Shown: one piece after another, positions 17,098 through 23,256 of the stretch
Numbering within the stretch: position 1 is the stretch's first letter
Layout of the letters: each line of letters starts with the position of its first letter
IMG/VR virus record: IMGVR_UViG_3300042981_000011
Location: 1-26,116 of that record
Strand: one strand, 5' to 3'
DNA length: 26,116 nt
DNA from: a virus
Notes under the pieces: generated by a model
Told to the model about the DNA's origin: nothing
What the model saw: the letters and a program-made list of their open reading frames with translations, nothing else
Database searches by the model: none
Position numbers and translations under genes: made by a program

Positions 17098-17526
17098 TTA
17101 AACCTGCCTAAAGTTAACGAACTTCTCCAGTAGGTCGACAATATCAGCTACAGTGGGGGCGGCTGGAATTGTCCATTCTGCACGAGTCTGACCCTCATTA
17201 CCGGGGGTCGTATCCATCTCTAGTGGACCAATTTTCTTAGACGTAATACCGTCATGAATATGGTCACCCGGTGAAGCCTGATTATGCTTAGGTCCTAGTG
17301 TGTGATGAAGACTTCTAGGGCCTAGATCTACGTCAGATCTAATATGAGCCTTACGTGACTCTTGTGGGGTACGCTCAGACCATTTAGATCTGTCATAGTC
17401 TGCGTTATAAGTCTGACCAAATTGATCAGGGGTAGTATCTTCTGTAGTCTGATTAACCTTAGATCTACGAAACTTATTAACATCAAACTTCGTGGGTGTT
17501 AGTTCGTGAGGATTCTTATCAGTCAC
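17098..17526 (-). CDS. Minor virion protein with His-rich HHTLGPKHNQA motif
   Basis: 142 residues. The N-terminal half is polar and charged. The centre holds RSLHHTLGPKHNQASPGDHI followed by HDG (about 75-97), a histidine-rich segment I associate with actinophage minor tail or baseplate proteins. The C-terminus is a short helix (ADIVDLLEKFVNFRQV). The GTG start overlaps the upstream stop as GTGA, with AGGAAAGAG as ribosome site. The His cluster could bind metal in a trimeric fibre junction, which is inference. Confidence 0.6.
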   Translation of the reverse strand: MTDKNPHELTPTKFDVNKFRRSKVNQTTEDTTPDQFGQTYNADYDRSKWSERTPQESRKAHIRSDVDLGPRSLHHTLGPKHNQASPGDHIHDGITSKKIGPLEMDTTPGNEGQTRAEWTIPAAPTVADIVDLLEKFVNFRQV

Positions 17527-18227
17527 GTTATCTCTTTCCTGGTTGACGAACCCGGAACAAACGCACTGCTCCCTACAGGAGAACCTGCCTCTATTGCTAG
17601 CTGAGAAAGTTCTATAGCAAGGCTATTTAGAGTATTAGGATCGCGCACGTGCTTTTGAATAGCCTCTAGCACTCGCCCAATAAGAAGCCTGACGTTAACC
17701 TGATTCTCCTGGTCAGGATTATACCGTCCGGTCATCTCATAATAAAGCTTAATGCTAGCCGTATTACCCTGGTTAACTCCACGCATAAGCCCCATGTGAG
17801 CTAGATGTACTGAATTCTCAATCATCAATTCAGAACGCTGGCGCATGTACTCTGCGAAATTACGGTTAAGCATCCACGTACTAAACTCTTCAGTCGATAC
17901 GCCAATATCGCGAAGCTTCTTCTCGTCACTACGTCTATCAGTGAGATTAAGCATGATTGACGCGGCTGCCATTTGACGCTGTGTGATAACAAAATCCTGT
18001 AGATTAATACCGCGGGACTGCATTGACGCCATAAACAATGGATTTTCTTTAAGCTTTTCCAAGTCCTGGTTAGTTACACCGTACTTAAGGAACCTTAGAT
18101 GATCAATTATAGCCTGATTCGTGGGCATCGCGCCAGTCGTATTATGCTGCTTCTCTATAAAATTAACTGCTTCAATCTGCCACTCGGACAAATATTCAGA
18201 TCCAGTAGTCACCGGGCACATCCTCAT
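17523..18227 (-). CDS. Probable terminase small subunit
   Basis: 234 residues, helical. The N-terminus has LSEWQIEAVNFIEKQHNTTG then MPTNQAIIDHLRFLKYGVTN (about 14-53), a helix-turn-helix-like DNA-recognition segment. A long helical core follows (RRSDEKKLRDIGVSTEEFST, FAEYMRQRSELMIENSVHLAH) and a YYEMTGRYNP segment common in phBC6A51-like small terminases. It would select DNA for packaging with the large terminase. The first ATG at 18227 overlaps the upstream gene by 32 bp and has no clear SD. The ATG at 18221 or the GTG at 18212 are alternative starts. Confidence 0.65.
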   Translation of the reverse strand: MRMCPVTTGSEYLSEWQIEAVNFIEKQHNTTGAMPTNQAIIDHLRFLKYGVTNQDLEKLKENPLFMASMQSRGINLQDFVITQRQMAAASIMLNLTDRRSDEKKLRDIGVSTEEFSTWMLNRNFAEYMRQRSELMIENSVHLAHMGLMRGVNQGNTASIKLYYEMTGRYNPDQENQVNVRLLIGRVLEAIQKHVRDPNTLNSLAIELSQLAIEAGSPVGSSAFVPGSSTRKEIT

Positions 18228-18381
18228 ACTCTACAGGAGAAAGCATTGGATACTGAATCAATTGGCAACGCTTATTGGAGCACTGCCAATACAACTCATT
18301 AGGATCCCAAAACATGCTATGTCTACAGTAGAGAGCCTTACGCTGATGATTCAAAATGAGTTGACGGATTCTTTGGAGCAT
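18196..18381 (-). CDS. Small Cys/His protein, possible zinc finger
   Basis: 61 residues from the ATG at 18381, which has AGGGG 5-6 bases upstream. A longer frame from 18447 lacks a ribosome site. The segment YCRHSMFWDPNELYWQCSNKRC gives C..H and C....C positions that could bind one zinc. The C-terminus is acidic (VEYEDVPGDYWI). It overlaps the small-terminase start, so the two are probably translated together. Confidence 0.6.
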   Translation of the reverse strand: MLQRIRQLILNHQRKALYCRHSMFWDPNELYWQCSNKRCQLIQYPMLSPVEYEDVPGDYWI

Positions 18382-18491
18382 CACAACCCCTAATAAGGCA
18401 CTTATCGTATTCTTTACGGAAGACATGGACATGCCTAGGTTTGGCATTACTACTGCTTAGTAGGCCACTAACTATGTCGGTTATGGGTTTT

Positions 18492-18686
18492 TTAGATACT
18501 GACATCGCGACTCAAATCCCTAAAAGTATTCAGGTCTACAGTAGAAGGGAAGTAGCCAACAAGGCCACCAGATTCGCAGATTTCAATATCTGTAGCACTA
18601 ACAATCTCAAACTCGTACTCTTTGCAAAGATTATCGAGCTTCTGAAGGAATTCTCTTGCGTTAGCGTTCACTAGTCTTAAACCCAC
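18492..18686 (-). CDS. Unknown 64-residue protein
   Basis: 64 residues from a GTG at 18686 with AGGA just upstream. A second in-frame GTG at 18671 is possible. The sequence (REFLQKLDNLCKEYEFEIVS then ATDIEICESGGL) looks like a single helix followed by two strands. It overlaps the end of the HTH gene by 26 bp. Function not recognised. The 110 bases to the next start hold no further gene. Confidence 0.55.
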   Translation of the reverse strand: MGLRLVNANAREFLQKLDNLCKEYEFEIVSATDIEICESGGLVGYFPSTVDLNTFRDLSRDVSI

Positions 18687-19167
18687 TTCCTAGTAGACCA
18701 AGATGGCCCATTACTTCCTTCAAACCTGAAGGCATTTTAACTGTATCACCTTCCTCATATTTTGCTACAGGGTCAGGGTGCAGGCACATATCTACACAAA
18801 ACTCGTGGCATGAAATCCAATAGTCCTGCCTCCACTGAAGGAAAATCTTATGGTAGTAGATAATTTCCGGTTGCCTAGCCCGGTCAAAATCTGTAACTTC
18901 TACAGGGAGAAGGTGCTTATTCATTCTACAGGATTCGCGCTTCTGCCACTGCCACTCTTTATAAAGTTGCTCTACCGCGCCGTGACTCAATGGAGAATCC
19001 AAGTGCTTATTGAGAGTTCGTACGGTCCAGTTAAGAGTTTCTTTGTTAACGCTATCATAAATGCCCTGTTCGAGCCGGGACAGATATTGACGAGAAACTC
19101 CGAGCTCTTTAGCCAAACGTGATGTAGAAATAGATGAAAGATAACGAGCATACGATACAGGATTCAT
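18661..19167 (-). CDS. Helix-turn-helix DNA-binding protein, first gene of the leftward operon
   Basis: 168 residues. A Cro/CI-type HTH occupies about 15-38 (TSRLAKELGVSRQYLSRLEQ). The rest is W-, Y- and C-rich (QLYKEWQWQKRES, CHEFCVDMCLHPD), with possible metal-binding C/H residues at about 120-130. The ATG has GGGGAGG 9 bases upstream and sits about 23 bases downstream of the predicted start site of the minus-strand promoter. As the promoter-proximal gene facing a divergent promoter, it is a candidate regulator of the early/late switch, perhaps acting on the CAACC..GGTTG inverted repeat over its own ribosome site. Confidence 0.7.
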   Translation of the reverse strand: MNPVSYARYLSSISTSRLAKELGVSRQYLSRLEQGIYDSVNKETLNWTVRTLNKHLDSPLSHGAVEQLYKEWQWQKRESCRMNKHLLPVEVTDFDRARQPEIIYYHKIFLQWRQDYWISCHEFCVDMCLHPDPVAKYEEGDTVKMPSGLKEVMGHLGLLGSGFKTSER

Positions 19168-19196
19168 ATGTCAACCCTCCCCAGGTTGGTACTCAT

Positions 19197-19226
19197 ATAT
19201 TACTTGGTTTACAGGCTGAATGTCAA
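19197..19226 (-). promoter_or_regulatory. Sigma70-type promoter for the leftward late operon
   Basis: On the minus strand TTGACA (complement of 19221-19226) is followed after 18 bp by TAATAT (complement of 19197-19202). The start site would fall near 19190, giving a short leader before the HTH gene. No other equally good promoter was seen for the 19-kb leftward block. Confidence 0.7.
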
Positions 19227-19251
19227 GTCGGTAATAGTTAAATAGGGATAG

Positions 19252-19273
19252 GGAAATACGAGTGGAATTTTTT
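19252..19273 (+). repeat. Upstream promoter element, copy 1
   Basis: GGAAATACGAGTGGAAT followed by a T-run, ending at the -35 hexamer of the rightward promoter. It matches copy 2 at 19943-19964 at about 20 of 22 positions. It may be an activator or repressor site, or an UP element. Confidence 0.65.
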
Positions 19274-19301
19274 GACAACATAAGGTCCTGGCACATATTC
19301 T
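19272..19301 (+). promoter_or_regulatory. Rightward promoter for the small genes at 19342-19880
   Basis: TTGACA (19272-19277), 18-bp spacer, TATTCT (19296-19301). It is divergent from the leftward promoter, with -35 hexamers about 45 bp apart. Transcription would begin near 19308 and terminate at 19893-19935. Confidence 0.65.
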
Positions 19302-19341
19302 GATCCCAGAACAAAACAAACGCGGCTACAGGGAGTATCTA

Positions 19342-19605
19342 ATGATCACGATTATCGCGCTGGTACTGCAGGTGCTTATGGCCCTGATTACTCCGGCCAA
19401 TAGCGAGGTCATTGTTATTCCCGCCATGCCGCAGCATAAGCCGGTAGTTATTGACCAGGACTCTTACGAATGGTCTGAGTACTACTCCGACGCTTATGAC
19501 GAGTATGCGGATGAGTTCACCGCGCTCTTCAACAGCTACACCTATCGCGTTAGCAAGAACGGGCGCAGCATGATTAACGGCAAGTTCGTCAAGATGGGAG
19601 CCTGA
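19342..19605 (+). CDS. Small exported or membrane-anchored acidic protein
   Basis: 87 residues. An N-terminal hydrophobic helix (ITIIALVLQVLMALITP, 2-18) looks like a signal anchor. It is followed by a Tyr/Asp/Glu-rich stretch (SYEWSEYYSDAYDEYADEFT, about 41-60) and a basic end. The ATG has AGGGAG from a CTACAGGGAG site upstream. It is the first gene behind the rightward promoter and looks richer in G+C than its neighbours. An early membrane or envelope function, such as superinfection exclusion, is possible but unproven. Confidence 0.65.
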   Translation: MITIIALVLQVLMALITPANSEVIVIPAMPQHKPVVIDQDSYEWSEYYSDAYDEYADEFTALFNSYTYRVSKNGRSMINGKFVKMGA

Positions 19606-19607
19606 AT

Positions 19608-19880
19608 ATGTCCAACTTCCTGGTTGAGGTCGCGGTTAATCGCGAGAGCGACAATCTGGGACCGATGGATGGCGCACCTATTGTCGCGGTATTCGCCACC
19701 AATAATGTCCTGGAGTTCACGGACTATCTGACCAGCGCTCGGGATTATTTCGGAGGCATGGTTAAGTTCGACTCGGACGTTAAGTACGTCAGTATCCTGG
19801 TCCAGGCTTATCGGGATCACCACGTAATCTCGATGGACCGTGACACAGAAGGGAAGTTCCGTATTCGAACGAACCAGTAA
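19608..19880 (+). CDS. Unknown early-type protein
   Basis: 90 residues from an ATG with GGGAG 8 bases upstream, two bases after the preceding stop. Predicted alpha/beta (FLVEVAVNRESDNLGPMDGA, YVSILVQAYRDHHVISMDRD). No family recognised. It forms a two-gene unit with the membrane protein, between the rightward promoter and a strong terminator, which points to a short, separately regulated transcript. Confidence 0.65.
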   Translation: MSNFLVEVAVNRESDNLGPMDGAPIVAVFATNNVLEFTDYLTSARDYFGGMVKFDSDVKYVSILVQAYRDHHVISMDRDTEGKFRIRTNQ

Positions 19881-19892
19881 CCAGCCGCGTTT

Positions 19893-19935
19893 ATTGAGCG
19901 CAGCTCTCAGAATATTGGGAGCTGCGCTCAATTTG
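19893..19935 (+). terminator. Strong stem-loop terminator, possibly bidirectional
   Basis: A 16-bp stem (19893-19908 with 19917-19932, one G.U pair) with an 8-base loop AGAATATT, followed by a short T-run. On the other strand the stem is followed by AAACGCGG-complement without a long T-run, so rightward termination is favoured. Confidence 0.75.
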
Positions 19936-19942
19936 GGCCACT

Positions 19943-19964
19943 GGAAATACGGGTGGAATATTTG
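19943..19964 (+). repeat. Upstream promoter element, copy 2
   Basis: GGAAATACGGGTGGAATATT plus TG, the second copy of the element at 19252-19273. Again it lies directly upstream of a -35-like hexamer. Confidence 0.65.
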
Positions 19965-19990
19965 CCAGTCGGTCGCCTAGGGCCTAATCT
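19962..19990 (+). promoter_or_regulatory. Second rightward promoter-like sequence
   Basis: TTGCCA (19962-19967), 17-bp spacer, TAATCT (19985-19990). The -35 is good and the -10 is weak, but the conserved upstream element shared with the first promoter supports it. A transcript from here would cover the gene-free 19991-20527 and possibly the 292-aa gene. Confidence 0.5.
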
Positions 19991-20527
19991 GAAGGCAGTT
20001 CGTTGATAACTCGATAGCAGGCACGCAGGGCAGGCACTAATGACGTGCGTATTCCCATTCGCAGTAGCGCGGTAGTCAAAATAATGACTACGGAATATCA
20101 CTAGGTATTAGACCGTTTGTCCGTCTGCTATAAGAGCCCGTTATTTTTTAACTCAACAGTGTGGCCGAAGCTAAAGGCAATCATTAGGTGTTCTGGCCTC
20201 CCCTTATTCCCGGGAGTTAGACGCGGCAGCTTAATGAACGCCAATAAAGGCACTTGTCGCGATAGGCAAACTCTAGCCATTTAGTCGTGACGCGCGTTAA
20301 TAGTCTCTTACGGAGCATCAATAATTAACAGCGTTTAACGTGAGAGCACATTTAACAAATTGACTATTAATGCAAGGTCATGGAATTTCTTTATGGGATT
20401 TCATGACTACTGGGAAAGGATGATCCCTTACACATTCATCCAAATTCACTGCCATAGGTGTGCTCTGTCTACCTTGACTTTGTGATACCATGGCAGTCCA
20501 GTCAGAACACAACAGAGTGAGGTCATC
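19991..20527 (+). other. Gene-free region: long leader or non-coding RNA
   Basis: I see no convincing coding frame here: stops are frequent on the plus strand and no frame has an SD. It contains the inverted repeat at 20072-20091, a T-run at 20145-20150, and an imperfect inverted repeat around 20378-20406. The last part must hold the promoter of the strongly biased 292-aa gene, but no clean -35/-10 pair is visible (TTGACT at 20474 lacks a good -10). No CTGTAG motif occurs in it. It could also be an origin or an attachment region. Confidence 0.5.
20072..20091. repeat. Perfect 7-bp inverted repeat
   Basis: GTAGTCA (20072-20078) and TGACTAC (20085-20091) around AAATAA. This could be an operator or a small RNA hairpin within the gene-free region. 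Confidence 0.55.
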
Positions 20528-21406
20528 ATGGCTGAGAACACGACTCCCGACACTCTCAAGTCTGAATCTGCCATTAAGGCGGATGAGACTAAGGGCCAGG
20601 AAGTCAAGGCGCCTACTCCTGAAGAGCTTGCAAAGGCTTTTTCGGAACTGCCTAACGAGTTTCAGCAGGCTATTAGGGACCTTAACAAGGACATCGACAC
20701 GCATAACAGCAAGGTCGACTCCGTTAAGGCTTCTGAAGCCAAGGATCCGAAGCTTATTAAGGCTGAGATCTATGAGCAGAACCCGAACAACAATAAGAAG
20801 CTCAAGGCCCTTTATGACCAGGAAATGAAGCTTCAGGCTCAAATCGAAAAGCTTCGTGCTGAGGCATACAAGGTTATCGACGACGACGGTCTTATGCCTC
20901 AGGAACTCACTGAAGAGCAGATTGAGAAGCTCAAGGGTGAGATTACTGAGTCCACTAAGAACCTTCGTGAAGGTGTATCGGCTCTTCTTAAGTTTGAAGA
21001 GATGATGCCTATCTTCGCTGGAAAGTTTAGCCCCCACATTACCGAGATTAAGACTCGGCGTGGTGCTGCAAAGACTAGCTCTAGTGCCGGTACTACTGGC
21101 GAAGTTATGCGCCCTCGGTTTAAGAAGATTGAGGTTAACGGCGTAACCGAAGATACCCAGGGCAATAAGGTTTATGTCCTTAAGGACGGCGAACCTAAGT
21201 ACACGTTTACTTCCGTGTCTGCCTACCTTAAGAAGCAGCACAAGGGTATTAAGTGGACTGCAAAGGACCTTATCCACGCTTACCTCGGAGGTAAGGCTTC
21301 CCAGGATGAGGTGCCTGAGATTCACGAATTTGTTATGCCTCACACTTACAAGGACGCTAACGGTAATGAGCACACCGTTAATTACACTGTGAAGGCGTAC
21401 CGTTAA
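20528..21406 (+). CDS. Probably highly expressed unknown protein, coiled coil plus basic C-terminal domain
   Basis: 292 residues. The N-terminus is acidic and disordered (1-35). A helical middle has clear coiled-coil character at about 88-116 (LKALYDQEMKLQAQIEKLRA) and 128-160. A S/T/G linker lies at 180-192. The C-terminal domain (about 197-292) is beta-rich with a basic helix (VSAYLKKQHKGIKWTAKDLI then HAYLGGK, 230-256) that could contact nucleic acid. Codon choice is narrow (AAG, CTT, GAG, GTT), unlike its neighbours, which suggests high expression. It has its own terminator and a GAGG site before the ATG. No family recognised. Confidence 0.75.
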   Translation: MAENTTPDTLKSESAIKADETKGQEVKAPTPEELAKAFSELPNEFQQAIRDLNKDIDTHNSKVDSVKASEAKDPKLIKAEIYEQNPNNNKKLKALYDQEMKLQAQIEKLRAEAYKVIDDDGLMPQELTEEQIEKLKGEITESTKNLREGVSALLKFEEMMPIFAGKFSPHITEIKTRRGAAKTSSSAGTTGEVMRPRFKKIEVNGVTEDTQGNKVYVLKDGEPKYTFTSVSAYLKKQHKGIKWTAKDLIHAYLGGKASQDEVPEIHEFVMPHTYKDANGNEHTVNYTVKAYR

Positions 21407-21420
21407 GTGAACACTGATTA

Positions 21421-21454
21421 AGGATCGGCCCTTTAGTAAGGGTCGGTCCTTTTT
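21421..21454 (+). terminator. Terminator after the 292-aa gene
   Basis: 12-bp stem GGATCGGCCCTT (21422-21433) with AAGGGTCGGTCC (21438-21449), loop TAGT, followed by TTTTT. It is a strong intrinsic terminator, isolating the 292-aa gene as a single-gene unit. Confidence 0.88.
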
Positions 21455-21480
21455 CATGTCCACTTAAAGGAGGTCACGTA

Positions 21481-21708
21481 ATGCAGACACACAACGCAAT
21501 TCAGATGGGCACTACCATCACTCGGATTGATGGACCGATTGATGACGACAAAAAGAGGGCAATCGAAATTCTGAATTCATCCCTCACTACAGGATGCAAG
21601 CTCATTGAATTCACTTGCAATTGCGATGAGATTATCGCAAAGGAAGACGGGATTACCCGTACTGAATTGATGCAAGTTCTTCGATGCCCGATGAACACCC
21701 GCCTGTAG
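21481..21708 (+). CDS. Unknown 75-residue protein
   Basis: 75 residues. The ATG has AAAGGAGGT 6 bases upstream, the best SD in the window. The sequence (GPIDDDKKRAIEILNSSLTT then GCKLIEFTCNCDEIIAKEDG) suggests helix-strand-helix with C39, C47 and C49. The stop TAG is the end of a CTGTAG motif, which runs directly into the SD of the next gene. Function unknown. Confidence 0.7.
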   Translation: MQTHNAIQMGTTITRIDGPIDDDKKRAIEILNSSLTTGCKLIEFTCNCDEIIAKEDGITRTELMQVLRCPMNTRL

Positions 21709-21719
21709 GAGGTCACGTT

Positions 21720-21926
21720 ATGTTCTACATTCGTATCGTCCATCACAACCCGACATTTCCCTCGCTCAATAGTCTTCAGGACATTTCGGTTAGTGAGTCT
21801 GCCAATAGGGACTCGGTAATCAATACAATGCGTTCGATGCGTAACATTATCGAAAGCGTCTATCAACTGGTACTCATCGAAAAGAACATTGACGGAGAGA
21901 TTATCGAAGAGCACTTCTCCTGCTAG
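21720..21926 (+). CDS. Unknown 68-residue protein
   Basis: 68 residues from the ATG at 21720, preceded by TAGGAGGTCACGTT, nearly the same SD cassette as the gene before it. An upstream in-frame ATG at 21684 would overlap the preceding gene and has no SD. The sequence (MFYIRIVHHNPTFPSLNSLQ, later SVYQLVLIEKNIDGEIIEEH) looks alpha/beta. A strong terminator follows 8 bases after the stop, closing this two-gene unit. Confidence 0.7.
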   Translation: MFYIRIVHHNPTFPSLNSLQDISVSESANRDSVINTMRSMRNIIESVYQLVLIEKNIDGEIIEEHFSC

Positions 21927-21933
21927 GCGAATT

Positions 21934-21970
21934 AACCCCCGATGACCTTAATGGTTATCGGGGGTTTTTT
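21934..21970 (+). terminator. Strong intrinsic terminator
   Basis: A 14-bp stem (21934-21947 with 21953-21966, one G.U pair), loop TTAAT, and a U-tract to 21970. It ends the 21481-21926 pair and rules out the long reading frame that seems to start inside it at 21942. Confidence 0.9.
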
Positions 21971-22061
21971 CATGTCTATTGAAAGGTTAGTTAGTCTAAC
22001 TTTAATTGATGGATCAGGGTGCCGCGTGGAAATTCTGGTCGGTCTTTTTAGGAGTCTGGTT

Positions 22062-22190
22062 ATGGGTAATCATCGTAAGTACGAAGAAGAATATGAAGTA
22101 TTTACTCGGGTTACCATCGTAATGGTTACCGCTGCCATTTCATTCGTCCTTACTAGTCTCGTGTGGGCATACTTTGGATCCTGTAATTAA
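22062..22190 (+). CDS. 42-residue single-helix membrane protein
   Basis: 42 residues from the ATG at 22062, which has AGGAG 7 bases upstream. Earlier in-frame ATGs lie in or next to the terminator and lack an SD. It has a charged head (MGNHRKYEEEYEVFTR) and then a transmembrane helix (VTIVMVTAAISFVLTSLVWAY, with the flanking residues). Small phage membrane proteins of this form serve in lysis control or superinfection exclusion, but which applies is unknown. Confidence 0.6.
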   Translation: MGNHRKYEEEYEVFTRVTIVMVTAAISFVLTSLVWAYFGSCN

Positions 22191-22221
22191 AGCTAAGCGT
22201 CCTAATCTCGATACCATTAGA

Positions 22222-22234
22222 CGTAAGACTTACG
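22222..22234. repeat. Near-perfect palindrome, operator-like
   Basis: CGTAAG-A-CTTACG. Its short, compact symmetry fits a dimeric DNA-binding site. The HTH gene at 18661 and the winged-helix gene at 22648 are both candidate binders. Confidence 0.55.
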
Positions 22235-22349
22235 ACTTGCGTCCTCCAATTAGACGAGTTTAGTTAACGTGAACTCGCTTCGCTCGTTCGCCTACAGGGA
22301 GAGTTAACATTAAGTGAACCGTTAATTATCCACTCCATTAATAATCTCC

Positions 22350-22378
22350 CTGTTTGACCCTTTCAATGGGTTAAACAG
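22350..22378 (+). other. 11-bp stem-loop
   Basis: CTGTTTGACCC (22350-22360) pairs with GGGTTAAACAG (22368-22378) through one G.U pair, loop TTTCAAT. No U-tract follows, so it is not an obvious terminator. Confidence 0.65.
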
Positions 22379-22393
22379 ACAAATCCAGGCATT

Positions 22394-22447
22394 TAGCCCA
22401 TTTGCCTACAGGAGGGGTATACCTCCCAATGTAGCGCAGATGGGCTA
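22394..22447 (+). other. Long rod-like hairpin carrying the CTACAG motif
   Basis: TAGCCCAT/ATGGGCTA (8 bp), TGC/GCA, CTACA/TGTAG and GGAGG/CCTCC stack in order around the loop GGTATA, with only small bulges. The stem buries both the CTACAG motif and a GGAGG sequence. Confidence 0.7.
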
Positions 22448-22477
22448 TTTGGTATATTTCATTTCTTTTAACTTATA

Positions 22478-22532
22478 GCCGACAGACAGAGTAAGTAGTA
22501 CGACTTCGTCTAAACTACACTACTCTGTCGGC
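22478..22532 (+). other. Large hairpin
   Basis: GCCGACAGA (22478-22486) is the exact complement of TCTGTCGGC (22524-22532). A register shift gives GACAGAGTA with TACTCTGTC. Inside, GTAGT/ACTAC and GAC-TTC-GTC extend it. CCAGGT/ACCTGG at 22535-22563 forms a further stem just downstream. Confidence 0.65.
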
Positions 22533-22647
22533 GACCAGGTGTTTTTCAATTGACCTGACCTGGGAGTTTGTGCTTTACTCTATGGTGTTGGTACCTAACT
22601 CGATTTCTCGTTTTACCCATTGGCCCCGGGGTGGGAGAAGGTAATAT

Positions 22648-23256
22648 ATGGCTAGACCACGTGATAACGAATACCGCACAGCTATTCTTAGTGCTCTAGA
22701 CACTAAGTTTGCTTGCAGTATCAACGATGTTAATGAATACCTAAAGGAGCATAATAAGTTTAAATCGTATGCCTCAACGCGACGGATGCTACTAAAGATG
22801 GTATCCGAGGGCGTGATTAACATTCACCCCAAGAGGCACGATAAGAACGCAATGTATTTCATGAAGGGCACTGTTAGTCCCTTCGTTAAAATGGTCACCT
22901 TCAATGGTGATGTGGTTAACCTCAGTGAGTTTATTAATACTACCTACGATCTGGAGTTGAATACATTCCTTAACGAGTCCGTCGCGACCGGTGTTAAACA
23001 ACTTATGTTTGACTACCTTGTAGCTGCTAAGCCTGAGTTGTTTGATGGCGTTCGTGATATTCCCGACAGACGAGAGATCAGAAAGAAGCTCGAAAGAACC
23101 CTTCAATATACTCAGACATTGCATAGGTTCATTAAGTCTTTCCTAGACGCTGACATCCATTCTCCTGTAGGGAAACGAAATATTGCGCGTGAACTAGAGA
23201 CTGTATGTACCGATAAGCAGGTGGAAATTATCGTGAGGGAAATGTGGAAGAAGTAA
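22648..23256 (+). CDS. Winged-helix-like DNA-binding protein
   Basis: 202 residues. The first 75 read as a winged helix: helix 1 EYRTAILSALDTKF (8-21), helix 2 INDVNEYLKEHN (25-36), recognition helix ASTRRMLLKMVSEG (42-55) and a wing VINIHPKRHDKNAMYFM (56-72). The C-terminal part is helical and charged (PDRREIRKKLERTLQYTQTL). The ATG has GGGAGAAGG upstream, after the long hairpin-rich leader. It is probably a transcription or replication regulator. The same topology appears in the protein at 25584. Confidence 0.65.
   Translation: MARPRDNEYRTAILSALDTKFACSINDVNEYLKEHNKFKSYASTRRMLLKMVSEGVINIHPKRHDKNAMYFMKGTVSPFVKMVTFNGDVVNLSEFINTTYDLELNTFLNESVATGVKQLMFDYLVAAKPELFDGVRDIPDRREIRKKLERTLQYTQTLHRFIKSFLDADIHSPVGKRNIARELETVCTDKQVEIIVREMWKK

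Larger units (their letters stand above)
22191..22647 (+). other. Gene-free region with tandem stem-loops
   Basis: About 457 bases with no coding frame I can support. It holds at least five inverted repeats in a row (22222-22234, 22263-22308, 22350-22378, 22394-22447, 22478-22532, then 22535-22563) and two CTACAG motifs at 22292 and 22406. ATTAGACG occurs twice near 22218 and 22250. It could be a structured leader for the winged-helix gene, a non-coding RNA cluster, or a replication origin. Confidence 0.6.

Noticed and set aside
18382-18447. Longer start at 18447 for the small Cys/His protein
   Set aside because: No ribosome site before that ATG, whereas 18381 has AGGGG at suitable spacing.
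19542-19931. 129-residue open frame on the minus strand
   Set aside because: Its start lies inside the terminator stem at 19893-19932 and it covers two plus-strand genes that have good ribosome sites.
20474-20502. Promoter for the 292-aa gene with TTGACT as -35
   Set aside because: The sequence 17-18 bp downstream (TCCAGT) is not a credible -10, so I did not list it even though a promoter must exist nearby.
20378-21463. 361-residue open frame on the minus strand
   Set aside because: It is antisense to the 292-aa gene, which has an SD, strong codon bias and its own terminator. The minus frame is leucine/serine-rich shadow sequence and would cross that terminator.
21942-22061. Longer start for the 42-residue membrane protein
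   Set aside because: The ATG at 21942 is inside a terminator stem and the one at 21972 follows the U-tract without an SD. The ATG at 22062 has AGGAG at proper spacing.
22191-22647. CRISPR-like array
   Set aside because: The repeats are inverted and different from each other, with no regular spacer length or constant direct repeat.
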